NCBI GenBank assembly: GCA_017444505.1
Contig: JAFSWK010000043.1
Span: 1 to 8,698, forward strand
Origin: Rhodocyclaceae bacterium
GTDB taxonomy: Bacteria; Pseudomonadota; Gammaproteobacteria; Burkholderiales; Rhodocyclaceae
Direction of reading: 5' to 3'
DNA length: 8,698 bases
The translations under genes were made by a program, and so were the position numbers. How positions within the stretch are numbered: the first letter of the stretch is position 1; the number at the start of each line of letters is the position of its first letter. Of this stretch, positions 1 to 5,828 are shown in pieces. A model generated the notes under the pieces. The model was given only the letters and a program-made list of their open reading frames with translations, had not been told where the DNA came from and searched no databases.

Positions 1-10
1 CGCGGGCAGA

Positions 11-44
11 AATAAAAACGCCACAGCGCGTCGACACTGTGGCG
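11..44 (-). terminator. Intrinsic terminator, minus strand
   Basis: A perfect 8-bp inverted repeat CGCCACAG/CTGTGGCG (19-26 with 37-44) has a 10-nt loop. On the minus strand it is followed directly by TTTTTATTT (18-10), the usual U-rich tail. On the plus strand no U tract follows, so it works leftwards only. It would end the candidate sRNA, and also any read-through from the broken nuclease gene whose stop codon lies about 237 nt upstream. Confidence 0.75.
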
Positions 45-95
45 TAGTCCGGGGTACTTTGAGCCGTCGACGCGGCTGGCGCCCCCGATGACGTT
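11..95 (-). ncRNA. Candidate small RNA (~85 nt), unassigned family
   Basis: This is a predicted minus-strand transcript of about 85 nt with its own promoter-like sequence (100-128) and an intrinsic terminator (11-44). No protein fits inside it. Reading the minus strand, a G-rich segment (86-82) can pair with CCCC (54-51), enclosing a perfect 5-bp stem AGCCG/CGGCT (77-73 with 66-62) with loop CGTCGA. The terminator hairpin follows. The terminator loop contains GTCGACGCG, which is complementary to CGCGTCGAC in the first hairpin (74-66), so the two hairpins could form a kissing or alternative pairing. I do not recognise a family; riboswitch consensus motifs I know (TPP, cobalamin, glycine, c-di-GMP, guanidine) are not evident. 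The transcript end is set by the terminator; the start is inferred from the promoter, give or take a few bases. Alternatively the hairpins merely end the transcript of the nuclease gene at 281-1404. Confidence 0.45.
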
Positions 96-99
96 TCCT

Positions 100-128
100 A
101 TCCTACCCCCCTAAAACGAGATTTTCAA
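100..128 (-). promoter_or_regulatory. Sigma70-like promoter reading left into the candidate sRNA
   Basis: On the minus strand TTGAAA (128-123, 5 of 6 to the -35 consensus) is followed after exactly 17 nt by TAGGAT (105-100, 4 of 6 to the -10 consensus). This predicts a start near 95-93, just upstream of the two hairpins. The -35 lies inside the short stub reading frame at 111-158, so the promoter may have arisen or been joined there by rearrangement. This is motif matching by eye only. Confidence 0.45.
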
Positions 129-158
129 CCATGCCCCCGAATGCTTGTACGGGGACAT
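111..158 (-). pseudogene. 5' stub of a second nuclease-type gene (15 codons)
   Basis: The left repeat copy contains, in exact register with the intact copy, a Shine-Dalgarno AAGGA and an ATG (158-156). From this ATG the frame reads MSPYKHSGAWLKISF and then stops. The first seven residues MSPYKHS resemble MAPHKKT at the start of the nuclease gene at 281-1404, with about 14 of 21 bases matching. After that the resemblance is lost. The simplest reading is that this is the surviving 5' end of a duplicated copy of the nuclease gene whose body has been deleted or replaced. A short expressed peptide, or chance similarity over seven codons, cannot be excluded. Confidence 0.35.
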
Positions 159-278
159 GGCGTGGGATTCCTTGTGCCAGTCGTTTTGCCTGCGCGCCGA
201 TGTGGAGTGCGCTCGGGTGGGATAGACTGTACAGGAACCGCTTCCCGTGTGGTTGCGGCGAAGCTGACGCGAGGAATG
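156..278. repeat. Left copy of ~120-bp direct repeat flanking the nuclease gene
   Basis: This segment is in direct orientation with 1402-1525. The core 208-278 matches 1455-1525 at 70 of 71 positions (single difference at 268/1515), with an offset of 1247. The outer part, 160-180, matches 1406-1426 at 20 of 21. The middle (181-207) is more diverged and has one 1-nt length difference, giving an offset of 1246 there. The copy ends three bases before the stop codon of the broken nuclease gene. The core contains the 8-bp palindrome CTGTACAG and a stem-loop (240-264). Confidence 0.9.
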
Positions 279-280
279 CA

Positions 281-1404
281 TCATGGTTTGCCTTCCAGAT
301 CGTCTGCTGGGTCGTCCTCTCCCAGACCGAGAGAAGCCATTTCCAGCAATTCCCGCTCGTGCCCGAACAGGTTCGCCAACTGTTCTTCGCTGGGCAGGTA
401 GGTCAGATATTGCGCCGTGTACAGGTTGTCCTTGTCGTTGAGTACGGAATATCGGGCGATGGTTTCATTCTTTTTGGCGCAGAGCACAATGCCGATGGGC
501 GGGTTGTCACCTTTTCCGCAGAAACGTTCCTGAAAAATGCGCGTGTAAAAATCCATCTGACCGATGTCCTGGTGTGTGAGTTCGCCGGTTTTCAGATCGA
601 TGAGCACGAAGCATTTGAGGATGTAGTTGTAGAACACGAGGTCGATGTAGAAGTGCTGCGTATCCGCAGCAATGTGCTTCTGTCGCGCAATGAAAGCGCG
701 AAACCCTTGCCCAGTTCCAGCAGGAAGTCTTGCAGGCGGTCGATCAGTTTTTGTTCCAGATCTTTTTCATGAATGGCTGCGTTTGAGGAAATATCCAGAA
801 ATTCCAGTACGTAGGGGTCTTTCAACACGTCGTCCGCCTTGGTGACAGGGCGGCTGGTCTGGATTTCTGCTTTGAGTTCTTCGCGCTGTTCCGCTTTTCG
901 TGTTGCCAGCAGCCGGTCATAAAACGCGGTGTTGATTTGCCGGTCCAACTGCCGCGAACTCCATCCTTCGTCGGCGGCTTCGTTCATGTACCAGTTGCGG
1001 CGTTCGGCGTCAGGCACCCGCATGAGCAGGCGATAGTGCGTCCAGCTCAATTGTGCACGCAGTGCGTGCATATTTGGGAATGCCTCGTAGAACTGGCGCA
1101 TGTGCCAGAGGTTGCGCGGCGTAAAGCCTTTGCCGAACTCGGTGGTGAGTTGCCCGGAAAGGAAGTGCAGCAGGCGTTTGCCGTATTCGGCGCGGTTGCC
1201 GACCGCTTCGGCGATCTTGCGGCCAATTTCCCAATAGGCTTCGACCATGGCGGCGTTGACGGCGGCGACGGTCTTGCTGCGGGCAAGATGTAAAGCGACC
1301 CGGACAGTTTCGTACACCTGCTGTGCATTCGCCTCGGGGCTGGATTGGGTGGCAGGGACTTTCGTCCGTTTCGTTCCGGTGGGCGTTTTCTTGTGTGGAG
1401 CCAT
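281..1404 (-). pseudogene. yhcG: YhcG/DUF1016-family PD-(D/E)XK nuclease, frameshifted
   Basis: The first frame runs from ATG 1404 through 236 good codons ending ...LLELGKGFA: an alpha-helical DUF1016 N-terminal domain (about residues 30-165, with EAYWEIGRKIAE and FTPRNLWHMRQFYEAFP) and a linker. Two extra bases (695-696) then break the frame. Skipping them restores FIARQKHI and a continuous 137-residue remainder to the stop at 281-283, for 373 residues in all, matching the roughly 375 aa of E. coli YhcG. The restored part holds the likely PD-(D/E)XK core: D254 in YIDLVFYN and the D-L-K motif 269-271 in VLIDLKTG. As read, the product has the N-terminal domain and 34 nonsense residues but no catalytic segment. 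A GTG at 637 could restart translation but would start after D254. Family members are accessory genes, often near restriction or defence loci; their substrate is not well established. The start has AAGGA 10 nt upstream. It is either a real pseudogene or a sequencing indel. Confidence 0.88.
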
Positions 1405-1525
1405 TGCGTGGGGTTCCTTGTGCCAGTTGTTTCACGGGTTGTTCGATATGGAACTGCGCTCGGGTGGGATAGACTGTACAGGAACCGCTTCCCGTGTGGT
1501 TGCGGCGAAGCTGATGCGAGGAATG
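1402..1525. repeat. Right copy of ~120-bp direct repeat; shared leader of nuclease gene and selU
   Basis: This is the partner of 156-278. It fills almost the whole interval between the nuclease ATG (1404, minus) and the selU ATG (1528, plus), so it is the 5' region of both divergent genes. Its left end carries the nuclease Shine-Dalgarno; its right end carries the selU Shine-Dalgarno GAGGA (1518-1522). No convincing -35/-10 pair was seen on either strand; TAGACT at 1470-1475 is the best plus-strand -10 candidate but lacks a good -35. Confidence 0.9.
1487..1511 (+). promoter_or_regulatory. Stem-loop just upstream of the selU ribosome binding site
   Basis: GCTTC (1487-1491) pairs with GAAGC (1507-1511) and CCG (1492-1494) pairs with CGG (1503-1505), leaving one bulged C and the 8-nt loop TGTGGTTG. 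It ends six bases before the selU Shine-Dalgarno, so folding could affect translation initiation. The same stem-loop is fully conserved in the left repeat copy (240-264). It resembles neither the E. coli fdhF SECIS (bulged U, GGU loop in a set place) nor any riboswitch I know. A role is inference; the pairing is visible. Confidence 0.35.
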
Positions 1526-1527
1526 AA

Positions 1528-2649
1528 ATGACTGCTGCCTCTACGCCCGAAACCGTTGCTGCAAAACCGTCGCGCTTGCATCGTCGTCCGCAGGTGACGC
1601 TGGATGAGGCGTTGGCGGGCGGGTTGGATGAGTGGATTGATGTGCGCAGTCCGGGCGAGTTTGCGCTGGACCATGTGCCGGGGGCGTGTAACTGTCCGGT
1701 GTTGGACAATGACGAGCGCGCCCGCGTGGGGACGTTGTACAAGCAGGTTTCGCCCTTTGAGGCGCGGCGGCTGGGCGGGGCGCTGGTGGCGGCGAATATT
1801 GCCCGCCATATGCGCGAACGTTTTGCGGACAAGCCGCGCGGCTGGCGTCCGCTGGTGTATTGCTGGCGCGGGGGCGAGCGCAGCGGGGCGATGACGACCT
1901 GGCTGCGGCTGGTCGGGTGGGATGCGCGTCAGCTCATCGGTGGCTATAAGAGCTGGCGGCGCAAGGTGGCGCATGATTTGCAGGATTGGCCGGGGCGCTT
2001 TCGCTGGCGGGTGATTTGCGGGGCGACGGGCAGCGGCAAGACGCGCTTGCTGGGGGCGCTGCGGCAGGCGGGCGAGCAGGTGCTGGATCTGGAAGGGCTG
2101 GCGTGTCATCGCGGCTCGGTGCTGGGGGCGTTGCCGGATGTTGCTCAGCCTTCGCAAAAACGCTTTGAGTCGCTCATTTATGAGACGTTGCAGGGCTTTG
2201 ATGCGCAGCGCACGGTCTATGTGGAGGCGGAGAGCCGCAAGATTGGCGCGCTGTTTTTGCCCGATGCGCTGCTGGCGGCCATGCGCGCTGCGCCTTGCGC
2301 GGAAATTCAGGCTACGGAGCAGGCGCGCTTGCAGTTGTTGCTGGAAGAGTATGGCTGGTTTCAGGAACAGCGCCGCGCGCTGGCGGAAAAACTCGGCCAT
2401 CTGAAAAAGGTGCAAAGCGGCGAGCGCATCGCGCGCTGGCAGCAGTGGGCGCAAGAGGGGGCGCTGGCGCCGCTGTTTGCGCAGTTGCTGCAATTGCATT
2501 ACGACCCGCTGTATCGGCGTTCACAGGGCAAGAATTTTGCGGGGATGGGTTCGGCGCTGGCGCTGCGCGCAGATACGCTGGATGCGGACGGGCTGGCGGC
2601 GATGGTGGCGCAGCTTCAGCGTGCGCAGGGCGCTTCACCAGCCGCGTGA
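1528..2649 (+). CDS. selU: tRNA 2-selenouridine synthase
   Basis: SelU (MnmH, YbbB) replaces sulfur with selenium at the wobble 2-thiouridine of tRNAs for Lys, Glu and Gln, via a geranylated intermediate, using selenophosphate made by SelD. The 373-residue product matches the usual ~365 aa. An N-terminal rhodanese domain (about 25-150) carries the active cysteine C112 in VYCWRGGERSG. A P-loop domain follows with Walker A GATGSGKT (165-172), then the family signatures LDLEGLACHRGS (187-198) and VYVEAESRKIG (230-240). The ATG at 1528 is chosen because GAGGA lies 5 nt upstream and the protein begins there at normal length; in-frame codons upstream lie in the repeat. The 3' end overlaps convergent rsgA by 15 bp. 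Its presence predicts a selD gene elsewhere. SelU is patchily distributed and often transferred, but codon use here looks like that of its neighbours. Confidence 0.96.
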   Translation: MTAASTPETVAAKPSRLHRRPQVTLDEALAGGLDEWIDVRSPGEFALDHVPGACNCPVLDNDERARVGTLYKQVSPFEARRLGGALVAANIARHMRERFADKPRGWRPLVYCWRGGERSGAMTTWLRLVGWDARQLIGGYKSWRRKVAHDLQDWPGRFRWRVICGATGSGKTRLLGALRQAGEQVLDLEGLACHRGSVLGALPDVAQPSQKRFESLIYETLQGFDAQRTVYVEAESRKIGALFLPDALLAAMRAAPCAEIQATEQARLQLLLEEYGWFQEQRRALAEKLGHLKKVQSGERIARWQQWAQEGALAPLFAQLLQLHYDPLYRRSQGKNFAGMGSALALRADTLDADGLAAMVAQLQRAQGASPAA

Positions 2650-3552
2650 GAGGGTTTGAAAGCGGGCGTTTTCTGCGCGGATGCGTTGGCAGTGTTGCCA
2701 GCGCAGGGCGCAGATTTGCCCGGCTTCGACCGCTGCCCGCAGCGCGCAGCCTGGTTCGGATTCGTGGCGGCAGTCGCGGAAGCGGCAGCCGCCCAGATGC
2801 GGGCGCAGTTCGGGGAAGGCGGCCAGCAGCGCGGCGTCGTCCAGATGTTTCAGGCCGAAGGTTTGCAGGCCGGGGCTGTCGATGAGCCAGCCGCCTGCGT
2901 CGAAGGCGTAGAGGTGCGTGGCGGTGGTGGTGTGTTTGCCGCTGTCGAGGGCGGCGGAAATTTCGCGGGTGGCCGCTTGCGCGTGGGGGAAAAGCGCGTT
3001 GACCAGCGTCGATTTGCCCATGCCGGATTGGCCGGTGAGCAGCGTGCGTTGTCCGATCAGAGTCGGGAGAAGGGCGTGGGCATCGCGCAGGGCGGAAAGT
3101 TCGATGACCGTGTAGCCTGCGTCGGAAAACGGCGTCAGTGTTGCGCGCGCGGCGGGCAGGCGTTCATGCAAGTCGCATTTGTTGAGGGCGATGATGCCGC
3201 GTATGCCTTCGCCTTCGGCGGCGGCCAGCGCGCGCGAGACCAGTTCGGCGGAGAATGCCGGTTCGCAGGCGACTACGATGAGCACTTGATCCAGATTGGC
3301 CGCCAGCCGCTTGGCGCGAAAGGCGTCCGAGCGCCAGAAGAGGTTTTCGCGCGGCAGCGCCGTTTCAATCACGCCCTCATTTTTCGCCGTGCGCGTAAAA
3401 CGCACGCGGTCACCACAGGCAAATTCGGCGCGTTTGCCGCGCGGTACGCACAGCACGGGCGCTGCCGCCGGAGGCTTGTCCGGACAGACGGCGTAATGAC
3501 GGCCAAAGACGGCGGTCACCAGCCCTTCGGCGGGCGAATCGGTTTTCGGCAT
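2635..3552 (-). CDS. rsgA: Small ribosomal subunit biogenesis GTPase RsgA
   Basis: RsgA (YjeQ) is a GTPase that binds the immature 30S subunit, checks its decoding centre and helps release the assembly factor RbfA. The 305-residue protein shows the circularly permuted G-domain order: an N-terminal OB-fold (about 8-70), then G4 NKCD (124-127), G1 GQSGMGKST (174-182), the GKHTTT segment (205-210) and G3 DSPG (225-228). A C-terminal zinc site follows: C256, C261, H263 and C269. All key residues are present. It is a little shorter than E. coli RsgA (~350 aa) because of a short N-terminus. The ATG at 3552 gives a good OB-fold start, although no clear Shine-Dalgarno is seen. The gene is divergent from orn (49 bp apart), a common neighbour in proteobacteria, and its stop lies within the end of convergent selU. 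Confidence 0.97.
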   Translation of the reverse strand: MPKTDSPAEGLVTAVFGRHYAVCPDKPPAAAPVLCVPRGKRAEFACGDRVRFTRTAKNEGVIETALPRENLFWRSDAFRAKRLAANLDQVLIVVACEPAFSAELVSRALAAAEGEGIRGIIALNKCDLHERLPAARATLTPFSDAGYTVIELSALRDAHALLPTLIGQRTLLTGQSGMGKSTLVNALFPHAQAATREISAALDSGKHTTTATHLYAFDAGGWLIDSPGLQTFGLKHLDDAALLAAFPELRPHLGGCRFRDCRHESEPGCALRAAVEAGQICALRWQHCQRIRAENARFQTLSRGW

Positions 3553-3596
3553 TGCGGGAACGTGTGCCAGAATGGCGGCTTTTCGGAAAGAAGCGG

Positions 3597-3602
3597 ATTA
3601 TA
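3597..3602 (-). promoter_or_regulatory. Candidate -10 box for rsgA, overlapping the orn start codon
   Basis: The minus strand reads a perfect TATAAT (3602-3597), which would start an rsgA transcript near 3590 with a leader of about 38 nt. It overlaps the first base of the orn ATG (3602). No good -35 sits 16-18 nt upstream (nearest TTG-type match gives too short a spacer), so support is limited to the -10. Confidence 0.35.
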
Positions 3603-4153
3603 TGGCACAGGATCAAAACAACCTGGTCTGGTTGGATATGGAAATGACCGGCCTGAACCCGGATACTGACCGCATCATCGAAATCGCCATGGTGGTGACC
3701 AACTCGCAACTGGAAGTCGTTGCCGAAGCGCCGGTAATCGCCGTGCATCAGAGCGATGATGTGTTGAACGCGATGGACGAATGGAATACCCGCACGCACG
3801 GGCGCTCTGGCCTCATTGGGCGCGTGCGCGAGTCGACCATCAACGAAGAGCAGGCCGAGGCGCAGATGCTCGCTTTCCTGCAACAGCATGTGCCGCAAGG
3901 CGTTTCGCCCATGTGCGGCAACACCATCTGTCAGGACCGCCGCTTCATGGCGCGTTACATGCCCCGTCTGGAAGCGTGGTTCCATTACCGCAATCTGGAC
4001 GTTTCCACGCTCAAGGAGCTGGCCAAACGCTGGCGTCCCGATGTGGTGAAAGGGCTGAAAAAACACGGTCGCCACGAGGCGCTGGCGGACATCATCGAGT
4101 CCATCGAAGAGCTGCGCCACTACCGCGCTACCTTTTTGCGTCTGGAAGACTGA
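3602..4153 (+). CDS. orn: Oligoribonuclease
   Basis: Orn is a 3'-5' exonuclease that clears dinucleotides (including pGpG from c-di-GMP breakdown) left by other RNases; it is usually essential in proteobacteria. The 183-residue product fits the ~181 aa family length. All DEDDh metal and catalytic residues are visible: D12 and E14 in WLDMEMTGL, D112 in NTICQDRRF, H158 and D163 in RHEALADI. Exo II reads GNTICQD where GNSIGQD is common, a mild variation. The ATG at 3602 is preferred over an in-frame ATG at 3572, which would add ten residues absent from relatives; MAQDQNNLVWLDMEMTGL is the standard N-terminus. The Shine-Dalgarno is weak (GGA 5 nt upstream, GGAAAG further off). The gene is divergent from rsgA and closed by its own terminator. 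Confidence 0.97.
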   Translation: MAQDQNNLVWLDMEMTGLNPDTDRIIEIAMVVTNSQLEVVAEAPVIAVHQSDDVLNAMDEWNTRTHGRSGLIGRVRESTINEEQAEAQMLAFLQQHVPQGVSPMCGNTICQDRRFMARYMPRLEAWFHYRNLDVSTLKELAKRWRPDVVKGLKKHGRHEALADIIESIEELRHYRATFLRLED

Positions 4154-4155
4154 GG

Positions 4156-4181
4156 CGCGCGCGCTTGTGCGGCGCGTTTTT
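4156..4181 (+). terminator. Intrinsic terminator of orn
   Basis: Three bases after the orn stop, CGCGCGC (4158-4164) pairs with GC-G-GCGCG (4169-4176, one bulged G) around a TTGT loop, followed directly by TTTTT (4177-4181). Stem and U tract match an intrinsic terminator, separating orn from the ndk transcript. Confidence 0.65.
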
Positions 4182-4204
4182 CGGGGCGGGTTCGCTGCTA
4201 TAAT
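4177..4204 (+). promoter_or_regulatory. Promoter of the ndk-rlmN-pilW-rodZ-ispG run
   Basis: A perfect -10 TATAAT lies at 4199-4204. The -35 region is poor: TTTTTC (4177-4182) at 16 nt, shared with the U tract of the orn terminator. Transcription would start near 4211, giving a leader of about 39 nt before the ndk ATG. It is the only clear promoter ahead of five tightly packed genes. Confidence 0.55.
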
Positions 4205-4249
4205 CCGCCAGTTTACGTTTCTTGATTTTCCTTACAGGAGATACTCACC

Positions 4250-4675
4250 ATGGCCATTGAACGCACCCTTTCCATCGTCAAGCCGGATGCCGTCGCGAAA
4301 AACGTGATTGGCCGCATCTACCAGCGTTTTGAAGACGCGGGGCTGAAAATCATCGCCGCCAAGATGGTGCACCTGTCCGACGTGGAAGCGGGCAAGTTCT
4401 ATGAAGTGCACAAGGCGCGTCCCTTCTTCAAGGACCTGGTCGAATTCATGACTTCGGGGCCGGTGATGGTGCAGGTGCTGGAAGGCGAAAACGCCATTGC
4501 CAAAAACCGCGAACTGATGGGCGCGACGAACCCGAAAGAAGCCGCCCCGGGCACCATCCGCGCCGATTTTGCCAGCAGCATCGACGCCAACGCCGTGCAT
4601 GGTTCGGATGCGCCGGAGACGGCGGCGGTGGAAATCGCCTTCTTCTTCCCGCAGATGAACGTCTATTCCCGCTAA
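4250..4675 (+). CDS. ndk: Nucleoside diphosphate kinase
   Basis: Ndk moves the terminal phosphate of ATP onto other NDPs through a phosphohistidine intermediate, keeping NTP and dNTP pools balanced in the cytoplasm. The 141-residue product has the standard length. The N-terminus MAIERTLSIVKPDAV and the active-site segment ANAVHGSDA are diagnostic; the phosphorylated histidine is H117. The binding-loop motif ATNPKEAAPGTIRADFA (92-108) is intact. AGGAG lies 9 nt before the ATG. It leads the run ndk-rlmN-pilW-rodZ-ispG and the next gene begins 10 nt after its stop. Nothing is unusual in the sequence. Confidence 0.98.
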   Translation: MAIERTLSIVKPDAVAKNVIGRIYQRFEDAGLKIIAAKMVHLSDVEAGKFYEVHKARPFFKDLVEFMTSGPVMVQVLEGENAIAKNRELMGATNPKEAAPGTIRADFASSIDANAVHGSDAPETAAVEIAFFFPQMNVYSR

Positions 4676-4685
4676 GGGGCGCGGA

Positions 4686-5828
4686 TTGTCCGGCGTGCAG
4701 CGCATTTCCCGCATGGAGGAACGCATCAACCTGCTCGATTTCAGTCCGGCGGCATTGACCGCCTGGCTGGTGAAGCAGGGCGAGAAGCCGTTTCGCGCCC
4801 GGCAGGTGCTGCGCTGGGTGCATCGCGCCGGTTGCGACGATTTCGCCCAGATGACGGATGTTGCCAAGGCGCTGCGCGCGCGTCTGCAAGCCACGGCGCA
4901 AGTGCGCGCCCCTGCGGTGCGCACCGCCACGCATTCGGCGGATGGTACGCGCAAATGGCTGCTGGACGTGGGGCAGGGCAACGCCGTGGAAATGGTGTTC
5001 ATCCCTGAGCGCAACCGTGGCACGCTGTGTATTTCGTCGCAGGCAGGTTGCGCGCTGGAATGCGCCTTTTGTGCCACGGGCAAACAGGGGTTTAACCGCA
5101 ATCTTTCTGCGGGCGAAATTGTCGGCCAGCTCTGGCTGGCGAACCGTCTGCTGGAAGACGAAGCGGGCGTGCGTCTGGCGCCGGACAGCCACTATGAGCG
5201 CCCGGTGAGCAACGTTGTGCTGATGGGCATGGGCGAGCCGCTGGCCAATTTTGAGGCCGTGCTCGCTGCGCTGCAAACCATGCTCGATGACCGCGCCTAT
5301 GGACTTTCGCGCCGCCGCGTGACGGTGTCCACGTCGGGCATTGTGCCGGCCATTGACCGTCTGCGCGATGCCTGCCCGGTGGCGCTGGCCGTCTCGCTGC
5401 ACGCGCCCAATGATGAATTGCGCGATGAGCTGGTGCCCATCAACCGCAAATATCCGCTGGCCGATCTGATGGCGGCCTGCCTGCGCTATCTGGAAGATGC
5501 GCCGCGCGATTTCATCACCTTTGAATACATCATGCTGGACGGCATCAACGACACGCCCGAGCACGCCCGTCAGTTGCTCGCGCTGGTGCGCGAGGTGCCG
5601 TGCAAGTTCAACCTGATTCCCTTCAACCCGTTCCCCGGCGCGCGCTGGCAGGCTTCCAGCCCGCAGCGGGTCGCCCGTTTTGCCGCCCTGTTGCAGGACG
5701 CGGGGCGGGTTGCCACCGTGCGCAAAACGCGCGGGGACGACGTGGCCGCCGCCTGCGGCCAGCTTGCCGGGCAAGTGCGCGACCGCACTCGCCGAACCAT
5801 GATTTCAATACAGGAGAAGGCCGCATGA
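4686..5828 (+). CDS. rlmN: Dual-specificity 23S rRNA/tRNA (adenine-C2) methyltransferase
   Basis: RlmN is a radical-SAM enzyme that methylates C2 of A2503 in 23S rRNA and of A37 in some tRNAs, supporting decoding accuracy. The [4Fe-4S] motif CX3CX2C is C122, C126 and C129 in GCALECAFCATG; GMGEP (181-185) is the SAM-binding segment; C357 in AAACGQLAG is the catalytic cysteine that, with a second conserved one, handles the methyl group. Numbering is from the TTG at 4686, which has AAGGGG (4674-4679) six nt upstream, overlapping the ndk stop. An in-frame ATG at 4713 would give 371 aa and a more typical beginning (MEERINLLDF), but has no clear Shine-Dalgarno. The stop overlaps the pilW ATG by four bases, so translation is probably coupled. 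Confidence 0.96.
   Translation: MSGVQRISRMEERINLLDFSPAALTAWLVKQGEKPFRARQVLRWVHRAGCDDFAQMTDVAKALRARLQATAQVRAPAVRTATHSADGTRKWLLDVGQGNAVEMVFIPERNRGTLCISSQAGCALECAFCATGKQGFNRNLSAGEIVGQLWLANRLLEDEAGVRLAPDSHYERPVSNVVLMGMGEPLANFEAVLAALQTMLDDRAYGLSRRRVTVSTSGIVPAIDRLRDACPVALAVSLHAPNDELRDELVPINRKYPLADLMAACLRYLEDAPRDFITFEYIMLDGINDTPEHARQLLALVREVPCKFNLIPFNPFPGARWQASSPQRVARFAALLQDAGRVATVRKTRGDDVAAACGQLAGQVRDRTRRTMISIQEKAA

Noticed and set aside
229..236. LexA or similar operator at CTGTACAG
   Set aside because: The palindrome is only 8 bp and lacks the spacing of the proteobacterial SOS box (CTG-N10-CAG).
208..278. Insertion sequence or MITE
   Set aside because: No terminal inverted repeats, target-site duplication or transposase; the repeats are direct and coincide with gene 5' and 3' boundaries.
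690..700. Programmed ribosomal frameshifting in the nuclease gene
   Set aside because: There is no slippery heptamer of the A/T-run type and no pseudoknot evident downstream, and family members are normally in one frame.
1487..1511. A bacterial SECIS element or selenocysteine tRNA remnant in front of selU
   Set aside because: The bulge and loop do not fit the known SelB-binding features, no in-frame UGA-containing selenoprotein is present, and the repeat does not align with tRNA-Sec as I recall it.
1432..2499. A 355-codon minus-strand open frame opposite selU
   Set aside because: Its sequence is a shadow of selU codon usage, with no domain features.
3572..3601. Longer orn start at ATG 3572
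   Set aside because: It adds ten residues not seen in the family; the ATG at 3602 gives the standard N-terminus and length.
4446..5774. A 442-codon minus-strand open frame opposite ndk and rlmN
   Set aside because: Low-complexity Arg/His/Ala composition, no start context, and fully opposite conserved genes.
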